Source of the DNA: an uncultured bacterium
GTDB lineage: Bacteria; Verrucomicrobiota; Verrucomicrobiia; CAIQCK01
Assembly: GCA_903870275.1 (NCBI GenBank)
Contig: CAIQCK010000069.1
Location: 1 to 64,000 of the forward strand
Direction of reading: 5' to 3'
DNA length: 64,000 bases
In this document: positions 36,101 through 46,800 of the stretch, in pieces
Position numbering within the stretch: position 1 is the first letter of the stretch
Layout: each line of letters begins with the position of its first letter
The notes under the pieces: model-generated
Database searches by the model: none
Told to the model about the DNA's origin: nothing
What the model saw: the letters and a program-made list of their open reading frames with translations, nothing else
Made by a program: the position numbers and the translations under genes

Positions 36101-39100
36101 CTACCACCTTTCGTAACGATACGGATCATCGAGTGACGTTGGCTCGTCGAGGTAGAACGAGTCCAGCCATCGCCGCTCGCCGGCCTGCGCGGGCGGCGCA
36201 GCGAGTCGCTCGGCAACGGGCGCGGGCAGGTGCACGCCGCAGTTGGTCAGGATGCGCGCGAGGCTGATGACGGCGCGGCGTTTGGAGAGCTTCAGGTAGG
36301 GTTTCTCCTTCCAGTCGAACTGCTCCGGCGTGAACTGCGCGAGCACCACGTGTTTGCCGGCGACGTTGCCCTCGGCGAAAACGCCGGTGCCCGCGACCTT
36401 GAGTTCCGGCGGTGCGCTTGCGATCGCCGGCACGGTCATCCGCCCGCGCCAGTGAAACTCGCCGTCGCCGAGTCCAACGAGCGCGCCTTCGGTGGGACGG
36501 CCAATATGGGTATGGGTCACGGTCCGCGGATGGGTAATTAAGGTAAACGAGAGGCATCTGGTGAGCGCATCGCCGTCGAGGCCGATGCAAATCACCGTCT
36601 GGGCTTTGGCGGCGGCGGCCTTGGCGGTCGCGGGATCGGCGCCGGGCGTTATCACCAGAGGGCGGTTCGCGGTTTCCGGGCGCGAAGACGGTTGTGCGGC
36701 GGCGGAATCGCGCCCGGAGGACGCGATCCACCCTGTGTCGGCGCCAAAAACTTCGGCGTCCGACAGTGTCGCGGCGGGCGCGGACTGCGCATAGGCCAGC
36801 AGGTTCGCGAGCAACCGCTCCGCCGCGGGATCGCTCGCGTCGCGGCCCATGAGGTCGAGTTGCGAAAAGATCACGCGGCCGCCGCCGGGCGCGAGCCACT
36901 CCAGCAGCGGCGTGTATTGAAGGTCGAACTCGCAGTCGAGCGGGAAGCTCCAGTTGCCGCGCTGCGGTTTTTCGATGACCACGCTGGCCACGCAACCATA
37001 ATTGCCCCACTGCCACGTGCGGGTGTTGGCGAACCCGCACCAATCGGTGGCCGGATATTTTTTGTGGAACCCGCCCTGCGCCGGATACGCCTCCACGAGC
37101 GTCGCGCTGCCGCGCCAGTCGCGCAACAGCTCGTCGCTGAGGCCGCGGCAGACCGGATGCGCCGGTTGCCGCGCGAACACGCGGCGCGTGCCGGGACTCG
37201 CGGTACGGAAACCCCACCGTTTTTGCAGCACGTCTTCGGTTTGCTCGAAGATCAGCACATTCGCGCCGGCGCGCGTCGCGGCGGCGACATCCAGCGCGGG
37301 ACCGTCCACCGTGACGGCTTCGCGGCCGACGATGAACAGTTTGCAATCTGCGGGACAAACGGGTTGCTCCACCGCGCGGGCGCCGACGCCATGAGCGCGC
37401 AGCAGTGCCAACGTCGCGCCCTTGGGATCGTAGCAGGCGATGGCCGCCGGCGGCACGACGGGTGTCGGCGCCAGCGCGTCGAACTCGAAACGATCCTCCA
37501 GCGTCTCGTCCTGCCGGCCGTTGACGGTGGCGCGCAACTCGATCACGCCGTGCGCGTCCGCCGAAATTTTCGGCAGTTCGAAACGGATCGGCGCGAGCCG
37601 CCGTTCGCCGGCGGGAATCCTCGCGCTGCTGCTGCCGCGCGCGATGATTTTGCCGTCCAGCGCCGCAGTCCATTCCCATTTCGCGGTTGCCGGCTCGCGC
37701 AGATCGTTCAGCACCGCCGCCTGTTTCGTCACCGTTTCCCCAGCGGCAAAAATATGATCCTTCGCCGTGAAACGGCTCGGCGGGCCGGCAATCCACGCGA
37801 GAGTGTCGCGATTGACGCGGCGGAACATTTTGGAGAGCGAGGTTTCCTCGAAGCATCCCTCAAACTTCGGCGCGCGCAGCCAGTCCTCGCTCAGCGGCTG
37901 AAAATCCGGCGCGATGCCGGGCCGTTGCAGCCGCGCCCAGTCGGTGGTCAGTTCGACCGGCTCGCTTTTCGCCCCGGCGCGCGGCTTGAAGAAATCCTCC
38001 TGGTCCCACGGCAAGACGCCGCTGAGGTCCCACGTGCGAAACGCCGGCCAGGTCTGCGAGGTGAAGAGCGTTTTGATCTCAAGAAAATTGTGTTCCCAAC
38101 GCTGCCGCCAATACGCGCCCAGCCCCTCGGTGATGTGGAACGGCTCGTGGCGCGCGTAAATCCGCTCGATGACGCGCGTGTTCGCGTCCTCGTCGTCGGT
38201 GATATCGTAAGCGTGGTCGCCGGTGGTCATCGCCGAGAACTCCGCCGCCAGCGGCTCGGAGTTGACCTTGTTGCGCCAGATGAACGGCCCGGTGCGATGG
38301 CCGCCCCAACTCGCCTGGTGCGGCAGGCCGAATTCGACCAGAAACAGCGGCTTCACGCCGGCGCTCGCCCAATGCGAGGGCCACTCGATGCGCTCCTGCA
38401 GCGGCGTCCAGTTCAAATAATTATTGAGCGTGATCATCTGGCCGAGGTTGCCGCTCTCGTGATTGTAGGCCGGCCGCGTGCCGTCGCGCGCCATCACCAG
38501 CGACTCGCCGACGCGCGCGGCGTGGCGGCGAGCGGCGAGCCGCTCGTCGTCGGACGCCTTCGGCTCGTAGATCCCGTCGAGTTGCGACGGGTTCTGGTCG
38601 TCGGCCCAGCCGGTGAAATTGTGGTTCATCGCCCACATGAAAACGCACGGATGATTCCGCACACGCCGCATCTCGTAATCCACCACGGCCTCCCAGCCGG
38701 CGCGTTTGGCCGGGTCGTCCATGTCGCGGTAGATCTGCTTCACGTGCCGGATGGTGTAGCTCATCGGGAAGCCGGCCTCGTCGCCGGCGCGCACCAGGTC
38801 CTCGATATAGGCGAACGACTGCGGCTCGTAGTCGTAGTGCGCATGGATGACGTAGTTGAACCCGAGCGCGCGGGCGCGGGCGAACGTGGCCTTGCAGGCG
38901 GCGAGCGAGGCGGTGGCGAAATCGCCCGCGTTGGAGCTGTCGAGGCAGCGCAGGTGGAAGCGCTTGCCGTTAAGGATGAGATCTCGCCCTTCGATCCAGA
39001 ACTCGCGGAAGCCGAAGATGACGGGCGTCGTTTCGTCGAGCAGATTGCCGCGCGCGTCGAGCAGGCGAACGCGGAGCCGGTAGAGATTCGGCTGGTCGAG

Positions 39101-40420
39101 CTCCCAAAGTTTCGGGTCGGTCCAGCGTCCGGCAAACGCCGTCGTCGAGCCGGTGAACCGCTTCACGACCTTGTCGCCGTCGCGGACCACGGCTTCGAGC
39201 CTGAAGTTTTCAGGCGCGTTGGCCAGTTCGCACTGCACGGCCAGTTCCTTGTGGCGGACGCTCGGCTTCACAAACACGTCGCTGATGCGCGCGCCGCTCG
39301 GTTCGCTGACGAGAAAGCAATCGCCGGCCAGGCCCTTGTAGCGGATTTCCTCGCGCGCCTTTTCCATCTGCGTCGGCCCCATGACAACCAGCTTTTCCTG
39401 GTCGCCGCCGAGGGCGTTGACGAATACCGACAGCGTGTGCGTCGCGCCGGGCTTGATGAGCGGCGTGATCTCCACGCGGCCGCCGGGCCATGCCACGTTG
39501 CCGGCATCGCGGCCGTCCACGAGAACGCGCGCCGCCTGTTTCGGGTTGTCCAACTCGACGAACACGCGCCGGCCGGTCCATTCGGCGGGGACGGTGATGG
39601 GGCGCTGATACCACGCAGCGTCGGTGCGGTTGAGGTCGAGTGCGGTGGTTTCCCAATTATCCGGGCCGATGGGACGCATCCGCGCCGTCGGCGGATGCCA
39701 CGAGCCGGGCACTTTGAAGTAACCCCAGCCGCTGCCGGCGGCGGGCAGCTCGCGCGACTTGAGATCGGCGGGATGGAATCGCCAGAGGCCGTTGATGCAC
39801 ACCCGTCCGCGCGTCGGCATCTCTTCGCGGAACGCGCCCGCCAAATCCCATCGCGCCTCGACGCCGGGCGGCAGCGTGGCGTCCTCGACCTGGGGCGTGA
39901 ACTTCAGCAGCTTCAGCGAGAGGTCGTCCCACTCGACTTTGCCGGTGGCGGCGAGCAACGCGCAGCTCAGCTCCAACCAGGCCGCGCCCTGCGGCACGAT
40001 GAAGTCGCGCTCGTGGTGTTCCCATCCGTCGGTGGAACCGGTGAAATACGGCACGTTCGGCCAGGTGCCGATCCTTTTGCCATCGGGGCCGTGAAACGAC
40101 ATGGCGATGCGCGCGTCATTCCACCCCTCGACGCCGCGGGCGACGTTGGTGGCGCGGACGCGGAAACTCAGATGCAGTTTCCAGTAGCGCGGCCCCATCG
40201 GCACGCGCTGGTCGGCGCTGAGGCTGGCTGTTTTGTCGCCCGCATTCAGCAGCAGCCAATGATTGCCGGCTTCGCTCACGCGGCGCGCGCCGCGATTGAA
40301 TTGCCATCCATCGGGTGACTCGAAATTGCCGTTTCGGAGCAACTCATCGCCGAGTTTGGCTTCCTGCGCGAGCACGACGGCCGCGCACAGGCTCAACAAT
40401 ACTGAACAGTATGTTTTCAT
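36101..40420 (-). CDS. Very large exported GH2-type protein, acid/base position altered
   Basis: 1,439 residues with a signal peptide (TYCSVLLSLCAAVVLAQ). An N-terminal carbohydrate-binding-like jelly roll (to about 170) is followed by GH2 sugar-binding and immunoglobulin-like domains and a TIM barrel (FREFWIEGRDLILNGKRFHLR onward). After it come further beta domains and a Rossmann-like segment (KLFIVGREAVTV..., NVLIFEQTEDVL). In the barrel the usual W-S-x-x-N-E acid/base motif reads FMWAMNHNFTGW near residue 595, so the expected Glu is absent. The nucleophile strand FLVEFGLPH keeps its Glu near 695. It may act by another mechanism, be inactive, or bind. Length is well above ordinary GH2 enzymes (600-1,050). 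Confidence 0.75.
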   Translation of the reverse strand: MKTYCSVLLSLCAAVVLAQEAKLGDELLRNGNFESPDGWQFNRGARRVSEAGNHWLLLNAGDKTASLSADQRVPMGPRYWKLHLSFRVRATNVARGVEGWNDARIAMSFHGPDGKRIGTWPNVPYFTGSTDGWEHHERDFIVPQGAAWLELSCALLAATGKVEWDDLSLKLLKFTPQVEDATLPPGVEARWDLAGAFREEMPTRGRVCINGLWRFHPADLKSRELPAAGSGWGYFKVPGSWHPPTARMRPIGPDNWETTALDLNRTDAAWYQRPITVPAEWTGRRVFVELDNPKQAARVLVDGRDAGNVAWPGGRVEITPLIKPGATHTLSVFVNALGGDQEKLVVMGPTQMEKAREEIRYKGLAGDCFLVSEPSGARISDVFVKPSVRHKELAVQCELANAPENFRLEAVVRDGDKVVKRFTGSTTAFAGRWTDPKLWELDQPNLYRLRVRLLDARGNLLDETTPVIFGFREFWIEGRDLILNGKRFHLRCLDSSNAGDFATASLAACKATFARARALGFNYVIHAHYDYEPQSFAYIEDLVRAGDEAGFPMSYTIRHVKQIYRDMDDPAKRAGWEAVVDYEMRRVRNHPCVFMWAMNHNFTGWADDQNPSQLDGIYEPKASDDERLAARRHAARVGESLVMARDGTRPAYNHESGNLGQMITLNNYLNWTPLQERIEWPSHWASAGVKPLFLVEFGLPHQASWGGHRTGPFIWRNKVNSEPLAAEFSAMTTGDHAYDITDDEDANTRVIERIYARHEPFHITEGLGAYWRQRWEHNFLEIKTLFTSQTWPAFRTWDLSGVLPWDQEDFFKPRAGAKSEPVELTTDWARLQRPGIAPDFQPLSEDWLRAPKFEGCFEETSLSKMFRRVNRDTLAWIAGPPSRFTAKDHIFAAGETVTKQAAVLNDLREPATAKWEWTAALDGKIIARGSSSARIPAGERRLAPIRFELPKISADAHGVIELRATVNGRQDETLEDRFEFDALAPTPVVPPAAIACYDPKGATLALLRAHGVGARAVEQPVCPADCKLFIVGREAVTVDGPALDVAAATRAGANVLIFEQTEDVLQKRWGFRTASPGTRRVFARQPAHPVCRGLSDELLRDWRGSATLVEAYPAQGGFHKKYPATDWCGFANTRTWQWGNYGCVASVVIEKPQRGNWSFPLDCEFDLQYTPLLEWLAPGGGRVIFSQLDLMGRDASDPAAERLLANLLAYAQSAPAATLSDAEVFGADTGWIASSGRDSAAAQPSSRPETANRPLVITPGADPATAKAAAAKAQTVICIGLDGDALTRCLSFTLITHPRTVTHTHIGRPTEGALVGLGDGEFHWRGRMTVPAIASAPPELKVAGTGVFAEGNVAGKHVVLAQFTPEQFDWKEKPYLKLSKRRAVISLARILTNCGVHLPAPVAERLAAPPAQAGERRWLDSFYLDEPTSLDDPYRYERW

Positions 40421-40755
40421 CTGGTTCCCGGATATTCCGGGAATTTAGCGAGTGAATCAACTCACATCATTGGAAAGCCAGACCTCTTTTCGAAACCTCT
40501 TGCGCGACCCCGGTTGGTGTCCCGCCTTCAGGCGGTTTTCGTTTGAGCACAAAACCGGCTGAAGCCGGGACACCAACCGGCGAGACGCTGAACGCTGTCA
40601 CTCGGGTCAGCAATCGGGTCTCGGGATGAAAGAATCGAGCTTGCTGACACAGTCAGCGGCGATAAAATGACAATTGTCGAATTGCAACGTCCCGCGAAGA
40701 TCGCAGGCATTCGTCAAATGGGAAACGTCAGTTAATACCCAATAGAGAATTCGTC
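40421..40755. other. Divergent intergenic region with a 71-bp palindrome
   Basis: 335 nt between the leftward GH2-type gene and the rightward lipoprotein gene. It should hold both promoters, but I cannot assign boxes. The palindrome at 40510-40580 is the only clear structure. The lipoprotein side is markedly AT-richer than the GH2 side. Confidence 0.6.
40510..40580. repeat. 71-bp palindrome
   Basis: 40510-40539 pairs with 40551-40580: CCGGTTGGTGTCCCGCCTTC on the left and GGGACACCAACCGG at the right end, with an 11-nt loop. It resembles the other palindromic intergenic elements in the window in size and GC-rich arms, but its sequence is its own. Confidence 0.7.
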
Positions 40756-41202
40756 ATGAGAAAGAGAATACTCGGCTATTTGTTCTTCACATCCGTGCTG
40801 ATGATTGGTTGTGGCTCGTATGATATTGAAAGTCCCAGCAAAGTCGCTGGTGAATATGCGTTCCATTTCAAAACGGGGGAAGTGGAAGTGGTTGTGATGC
40901 ACGAGGACATGACCTATCAACAGGAATTCTACCGCACTTTGGCGGCATATCAACAACGCGGTCAACCGCTTTATGTTAACAGCGGCACTTGGTCATATAA
41001 AGGTAACAAGATCATTTGGAAAAATTGTTTTGAGTTTACTGAATTCCGCAACCCAGACCATTTGAAAACCGTCCCAGAAGTGTTCGGCCTCAATTCCGGT
41101 GCTTGGCTGGTGCCCTGCGATTGGATTGATGCGAGGATTGATATGAACGATGACATGGATTATAAGCTGGTGCGCGTGAAAAACCGGAGCGACGTACGTT
41201 GA
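40756..41202 (+). CDS. Small lipoprotein of unknown function
   Basis: 148 residues with a lipoprotein signal (LFFTSVLMIGC, Cys 19). The mature part is rich in aromatic residues with beta-like strands (YAFHFKTGEVEVVVMHEDMTY, SGTWSYKGNKIIW). The pattern of a property followed by GTWSYKGNKIIWKNC recalls small lipocalin-like or META-like lipoproteins, without firm assignment. It is AT-rich compared with its surroundings and may be transferred. Confidence 0.65.
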   Translation: MRKRILGYLFFTSVLMIGCGSYDIESPSKVAGEYAFHFKTGEVEVVVMHEDMTYQQEFYRTLAAYQQRGQPLYVNSGTWSYKGNKIIWKNCFEFTEFRNPDHLKTVPEVFGLNSGAWLVPCDWIDARIDMNDDMDYKLVRVKNRSDVR

Positions 41203-41240
41203 TAACATCAGCCAAATGAAACACGGCTACGAGGGGAAAA

Positions 41241-41419
41241 GTGTCAGTCCTACAATCTTTGCATCGTTAGCCGGCTGCCTGCCTTCACTTGGGCAAGACG
41301 CCATTACGCGGAGGGCTTAAGACGTTTTGCGCCAACCGCGATTGGCAAGGTTTCCAAATCCCAAGATGAACGAACACGGAGGTTGCTTGGCGAAATGCAA
41401 AGATTATAGGACTGACCCC
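41241..41419. mobile_element. MITE-like element, copy A (179 bp)
   Basis: Terminal inverted repeats at 41241-41263 and 41396-41419 (right end TGCAAAGATTATAGGACTGA). The interior includes GATGAACGAACACGGAGG, shared with the copy at 43652-43831 and the fragment at 4700-4759. An extra half-terminus (41433-41462) follows directly. It has no coding capacity. Confidence 0.75.
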
Positions 41420-41487
41420 TTTTTCCCTTTTTGGCGAAATGCAGAGATTATAAGACCGCCCCATTTTTTAGTTAGTAGGGACCTTTT

Positions 41488-43503
41488 TCAGGGAGCGACA
41501 TTCACGTGGTAGGTGACGATGTCGCTGAGGTTGCCGTTGATGTCCTCCGCCTGCAACTCCAGCGTATAGTCGCCAGCGCCGACGTGGGCCAATTCCGCTT
41601 TCATCCCCGCCAGACCCTCCTTGGGGACGATGGCCTTGAAGCCGCTGGGGAAGTGTCCCTCGCGCCATTTGGCAGGATTCTTCCCCTTTCGGGTCTCCAT
41701 GATGTAGAGGGGAGAGAGCGAGGCGCCGGGGTGCGGCTGAATCGGGGCCGGGGCCAAATCCCCGTTTTCAGCGTCGAGCATCTTCAAGAGCTTCGCCGCG
41801 CCATCCTTGACTTGGATAAGGAGGATCACTTTGAACGGTTTCGCCTTCTGCGACCTCTTGTATTGGGCGTAGCTGAACCAGAGGCGCCCAGCCGAATCCT
41901 TGGGGAAAGCTCCGAGGAGCGCCTTGGAGCCGTCCGCGTTGACGAGCGACAGGGCCTTCAGGTCCCAAGGCACCTGATAGGAGCCGGGTCCGCTGATCCG
42001 CTTCCGGACGACCTGCCCCAGAAACACGACATCGTACTTGCCCTTTTTCTTGGCGGGGTCGATCAACGCGCCATGGAGCAGAAACGCCCCCTTCCCGGAC
42101 GCCACATCCACGTTCAAGGACAAGCCGCCTGAGGCGGTCGCCGTCAAGGGCGCCGGTTTGTTGTCCGCGAGGACTGGCTCGTCCTCCAACTCCTCGCGAC
42201 AAAGCCAGACATTCTTGATGTAGTCGGCCCAAGCCGAGTTCTTGAAAATGTTCAGGCTCTTGTATTCCAGAAACTTGTCCTTGGGCGGGGGACTATCGTT
42301 GTCGTCGGCGTCGGCGTCATCGTCATCGTCTTCCTCGTCGTCACCTTCCCGCTTCACGGGATACCATACGGAAAGCCCCGAGGCGCCAGCCTTCTCCTCG
42401 CCAAGGGTCTTGGAGAGCACCATGGCATCGATTGCCTCCGCAAGCCGGGCGGCCGTCCGCCTCAGCGCCGCCGAAGACGCCGGGTCCTCGGCAAAGCTCC
42501 GGGCAAACTGGCCCAAGTCAATAAAGTCCGAGGCATTCACATCGTCCTCCAGGGAAAGGCTGTATTCCACGGCCTCCCGGCGGTGGCTGGGAACGGACAG
42601 GTTGTGCGGCGAGATGGTTCGGGCCAGGACAGTCGTAAACTCGCCAAAGGCCTTGCGCGTTTCGGGGTATCGCGCCATGTCATAGGCGCAGTGAGCGGCG
42701 AGGACGCGGTCGCATTCATTCTCCTCGGTCATGTGGATCGCCTTCCATTGGTCCACCTCCGCGACCGCGAACTCCCTCATCGTCGCCGCGGGGTGGTTCT
42801 TCAGCCAGGCAAAGGAGTCCGCATAGTTCCAGCCGTCGCCATAATCGATCTCCGGACAGGCGATGAAGACCTCCGTCAGCCCGGCGAAATCCTCGAGGAC
42901 CTCCATGCCGCCCATCAGACAGGTGTCGAAGGCGACGAAGTCAAACTTGGCGGTGCCGGTCTCGCGCAAGGTTGCGGAGAGCGCCTCCCTGATTTGAGCC
43001 GTCCCCATGCATTCCGGCTCGTCCAGCTCCCCATCCTGCTCGTCGCCGCCATAGCCTTCCCACTGCCCCCCGTGATCCCAAAAGATGAGGCCATATCGGT
43101 CAGCCGGGTATTTCCGCATGGCCCAGACCAGGAAGTTCTTCAGGACCTTCGGATCGTCATGGTTCAACTCCCGGAGGCGCATCACGGGCTTGCTTGTCAG
43201 TCGCTCGTCATCGGCGGACTTGGCGATCAGGAACCGGCTTGTCCCGGCATTAAGCCCGGCCGGAAGTCCGGCCTCTTCGTTCTCATCCGCGTTGGACGCG
43301 TCGAAATCCGCCTCCGCCACGATCCGGAACGTCGGGGAGCTGCCAACCTCCTCCATCTTCATGAGGTCCGTGACCAGCTGCGGACTCAGGTTGTTGTCGC
43401 CGTTGCCGTAGACCAAGATGGTCCATGTCGGCTCGGCGGCGAACGCCGCCGTGCACAGCCGCAAACCGAAGGCCAACGTCAAACAGACTCTCAGGAAAAA
43501 CAT
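41488..43503 (-). CDS. Exported clostripain-type (C11) cysteine peptidase
   Basis: 671 residues from 43503, preceded by AAGGAGGGG about 12 nt upstream. The signal peptide is LRVCLTLAFGLRLCTAAFAA. The C11 catalytic pair is visible: His in IFWDHGGQ near residue 144 and Cys in FDTCLMGGME near 193. An acidic low-complexity loop (GDDEEDDDDDADADDNDS) near 405-425 could bind calcium. The C-terminal part is beta-rich and ends in a domain typical of secreted proteins (YTLELQAEDINGNLSDIVTYHV). C11 peptidases cleave after Arg or Lys and mature by self-cleavage. It is flanked by two copies of the same MITE-like element. Confidence 0.85.
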   Translation of the reverse strand: MFFLRVCLTLAFGLRLCTAAFAAEPTWTILVYGNGDNNLSPQLVTDLMKMEEVGSSPTFRIVAEADFDASNADENEEAGLPAGLNAGTSRFLIAKSADDERLTSKPVMRLRELNHDDPKVLKNFLVWAMRKYPADRYGLIFWDHGGQWEGYGGDEQDGELDEPECMGTAQIREALSATLRETGTAKFDFVAFDTCLMGGMEVLEDFAGLTEVFIACPEIDYGDGWNYADSFAWLKNHPAATMREFAVAEVDQWKAIHMTEENECDRVLAAHCAYDMARYPETRKAFGEFTTVLARTISPHNLSVPSHRREAVEYSLSLEDDVNASDFIDLGQFARSFAEDPASSAALRRTAARLAEAIDAMVLSKTLGEEKAGASGLSVWYPVKREGDDEEDDDDDADADDNDSPPPKDKFLEYKSLNIFKNSAWADYIKNVWLCREELEDEPVLADNKPAPLTATASGGLSLNVDVASGKGAFLLHGALIDPAKKKGKYDVVFLGQVVRKRISGPGSYQVPWDLKALSLVNADGSKALLGAFPKDSAGRLWFSYAQYKRSQKAKPFKVILLIQVKDGAAKLLKMLDAENGDLAPAPIQPHPGASLSPLYIMETRKGKNPAKWREGHFPSGFKAIVPKEGLAGMKAELAHVGAGDYTLELQAEDINGNLSDIVTYHVNVAP

Positions 43504-43874
43504 AATGGCTGCCCCTCCTTCACGATAAGAAACTGCTTTGGCGCACCCGCCGCCGGTGCGCGGTTTTGCCACCGCTCCTTGGCCCCGAACAAACATGACC
43601 GCATTCTTGTCTGTCCCGCCGGGGAGTCAATCGGAATAATTAAAAGGGAAAGGGGTCAGTCCTATAATCTTTGCATCTTTAGTTGGCTGCCTGTTTTCAT
43701 TTGGGCAAGACGTCCTAACGCGGAGTGCTTAAGACCTTTTGCGCCAACCGCAAGTGGCAAGATTTCCAAATCACAAGATGAACGAACACGGAGGTTGCTT
43801 GAAAAAATGCAAAGATTATAGGACTGACCCCTTTTCCCTGGACTTGACCCCTTTTTCCTTTTTCTAGCATTTCT
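43504..43874. other. Intergenic region holding MITE copy B
   Basis: No gene. It contains the upstream region of the leftward clostripain gene and the complete element at 43652-43831. A further CTTGACCCCTTTTTCC repeat follows the element, just before the end of the transglutaminase-like gene. Confidence 0.6.
43652..43831. mobile_element. MITE-like element, copy B (180 bp)
   Basis: Terminal inverted repeats at 43652-43675 and 43808-43831 are perfect over 24 bp (left end GGGGTCAGTCCTATAATC). The interior matches copy A along its length with scattered substitutions. No frame in it encodes a transposase, so it must rely on an enzyme elsewhere. Confidence 0.8.
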
Positions 43875-46800
43875 TCATCCAGTTTCGCTTTCTTCAGAAA
43901 CGGCCAAGTTGTTTTGGCCGGAGGCCGCGGCTGGGGAATTCTTAAAACCGCTTTGATATCGGATCAATAAAGCCAGCCCCGCAAAGCCGAGACAAGAAAA
44001 CAGCGAGAAAAAAACCACGCTCACCATGTCCGACACTGCGTTGAAGGTCTTGGGTGGAATCTTCTTGCCGCTATGAATTTCAATGACGGCGGTGGCCAAG
44101 CCGCCCCATACCGCCGAACACAGGAAAACGGCGGCCATGGCGCCGAAAATGCAGGGCAGACATTTGATCTTCCGTGGCATGTCGCTGTTGGATTGTTTCA
44201 CCCCGGCCACGATGGCGAACACGACGCTCAGGACAAAGGCGGCGAAAGACGCGCTCTTGGTCCAGACGCTCCTCAAATTCGTGTCCAGGAGGTCCAGGGG
44301 CAGCGCCAGCACGCAAAGCCACAAGAAGATCATGTGGGCGCCGCCGTGACAATGGCGCAGCGGCGGTTTCGGGCGGGCGACGGGTTTCACGACAGGTTCC
44401 ACCCTGGGCAGGGGCGGCAGGGCCACCGGCGCGGTCCTCAGCAGGGCGGTTCGCTCAAAGGTTATCTGCACGCGACGGGATTTGCACATGTAGGGGATCC
44501 AAATGCAACTGCCCAAAATCATTCCCAGAAGCTCAGGAGGGAGAGAAGGAGAGGTTGGCTTGATAATCTGCACCGCGGCATAGTCCAATCCGACAAAGAT
44601 CGTATTAAGCAGAAGATAAACGATGAACCAGCGTGGAAAACTGGGGCGTTTTTGAAAAAAGAGCACGATCACGAAGAGGCTCAGGATCAAAAGGGTGACG
44701 TTGCCCAGAAGCTCGAACGTCAGCAGGGGGCTATACGCAGGGTGATAAGCCGTTCCACCGGGGACTGTCAGCGCGTGCCAGTGCCAGAGCCAATAGGTGC
44801 CAAAAAAACGGCCCACACGGGTCAGCAATACAAACGGCCGGAGGACCAGGCCAATGGCAACCAGAATCAACCACCCGTTGATGCCGTTTAACTCGTGATT
44901 CAGGACCGGCGGTTTCATCGTCGCCGAGGCCCGCCGGCATTGCCGCCAGCAAAAAAGGCCCGTGCCCATGGCCAATAGCGCGGCATAAATGGCGGCGAGT
45001 TTGAACAACGGCCAGTTGAATTCGCGGGTGCCGGGGCTGTCCTTGTTTGGCCAGGTCAACACATAACCCAGCGCGTTTTCCATTCGGTCCAGGCTGCTGA
45101 GATGCTCGGTTGTCAGGGAGGTGGGAATGAAATTGGTCAGGGATTTGTATTCATAGTCCAGCCACATTGTCCGCCCTCTGTAATCGCCTTTGGTGCGTAA
45201 CTCGGCCCCCGGACCCGTGATCGTGTTGGTAAAATTGGAAAGCTGGAAGTTGATCGGCAGGTCAATGCCGGTCTGGACCGTGCGCCGGCGCGGGAAAGAG
45301 ATCTCCATCGGCATGGAGCGGATGGCCGTGGCCGGCCGGGTGATGCAGGCATGAATCCCCAAGGGATAGAATTGGCAGGTGTATCGCAGCTTGTCGGTGG
45401 AAAGAACCCAGAAATTCGTGATCGAGTAGGCGTGGCGAATCGTCAGCGTATCGCTGTTCGGGGAGTCGTCAACGGTCAGCAATCCGGAGAGGGCCACGCC
45501 GGGATATCGTTGGGCGTAGTCGTTCAAGTAATCTTTCGCCAGCGTCTCCCGTCCCTCGGAGCTCAGGATGGCCCGCATCCATTCCGCATCGTGGCCCTTG
45601 AAGGTGCTGGTGACACTCAACCGGGTGGGCGTCTTCTGGCCGCCGACTTGAAACGCCTCGGTCGTGAGTGTTTCTGGCGCGCCCGCGTTGGAAGCGGGAA
45701 TGGAGATCAATCCCTTCTCTCCGGATCGGACCAGCAATCCGTATCCGTACGCGGGTTGATGCCTCTGGCTTATCGGGCCGTGCTGATATAGCCGGGTTGG
45801 GTCCAGCCAATAGTCCGTCCCACGAACAACGACCCGCACAATAACATGATCGAAGTCGTGGGGCGTTGGGAGCAAATCCGGCAGCGTGTGGCGGAACCCC
45901 GTGGCGACCAGGACGGGCGTCGCATCATATCCCAGTCCACGCAACAAGGTGCAAAGCAGGAAAGCCTTGTCCTTGCAGTCGCCAAATCGCCGCCGCAATA
46001 CCGTCACCGGGTCTGTGGGGCGATACGAATTAGGGCCGAACTCAATGCCAAGATAACGAATGTTGTTTTGCGTAAGCTCCAACGCGCTTTGCAGGATCTC
46101 TTCCGTGCCTGCGCCCGCGCGCTTCAGTTTCGCAATCTCCTCCTTCAATTCCGCCGCGTCGAAGTGCGTGGACACGTAAAGTCCCTCGGCCCAGCTCGCC
46201 ACTTCCGACCAGCTTGAGAATTCACTCAGTTGGATCCATGGATAGGGCACGAACCAGGACGGCACCTGATCCTCGCCATCAATCGAGGGAAGATCATGGA
46301 AATCCCAGGTGTAGTCCTTGATGCCGTCATGAGTGCGCACCTGCGGTTGGACGGTCGTGTTGTGAGAACGGACATGCAGCACGCGCTCCTCCGGCCAGAG
46401 CAAGCGGATGTGCCGCCGCCCCATGGCCGCCCCTCCCGCGATCAATGTATTTGAGAAATGGTTCTTCAGCGTCGGGTTCTCTCCCCGCAACGTGTAGGCG
46501 TATTCAATCCGGTCGCCCGGCCTTACGTCTTCGACAAACAGCAGCGCGGACAGGGTGCCGTTGTAAATCTGGCGGTAGAGGTCGGTTTCCTGCTGGATCA
46601 CCCGGAATTTGGCCAGATCCAGCCGATCCAGTTTTTTCGCGCCCCGCCAGACTGTGATTTGATGGAACGTCAATTCCTGAAACGAGGGATCCCAGGAAAA
46701 CTCCAGGTTGGCTCCGCTCTGGACGCCCGCCTGGGTGGTGATGTCTTTAACAACGTGGACAAAATTTTCCGCCTGGGCGGTGTTGATCTGGGTATCGAAA

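Noticed and set aside
36692-40318. A 1,208-codon plus-strand frame opposite the GH2-type gene
   Set aside because: Antisense shadow: no ribosome site, Arg/Ala-rich low-information composition, while the minus-strand frame has a signal peptide and GH2 motifs.
40756-41202. META/lipocalin assignment for the small lipoprotein
   Set aside because: Only a vague strand pattern supports it; kept as a lipoprotein of unknown function.
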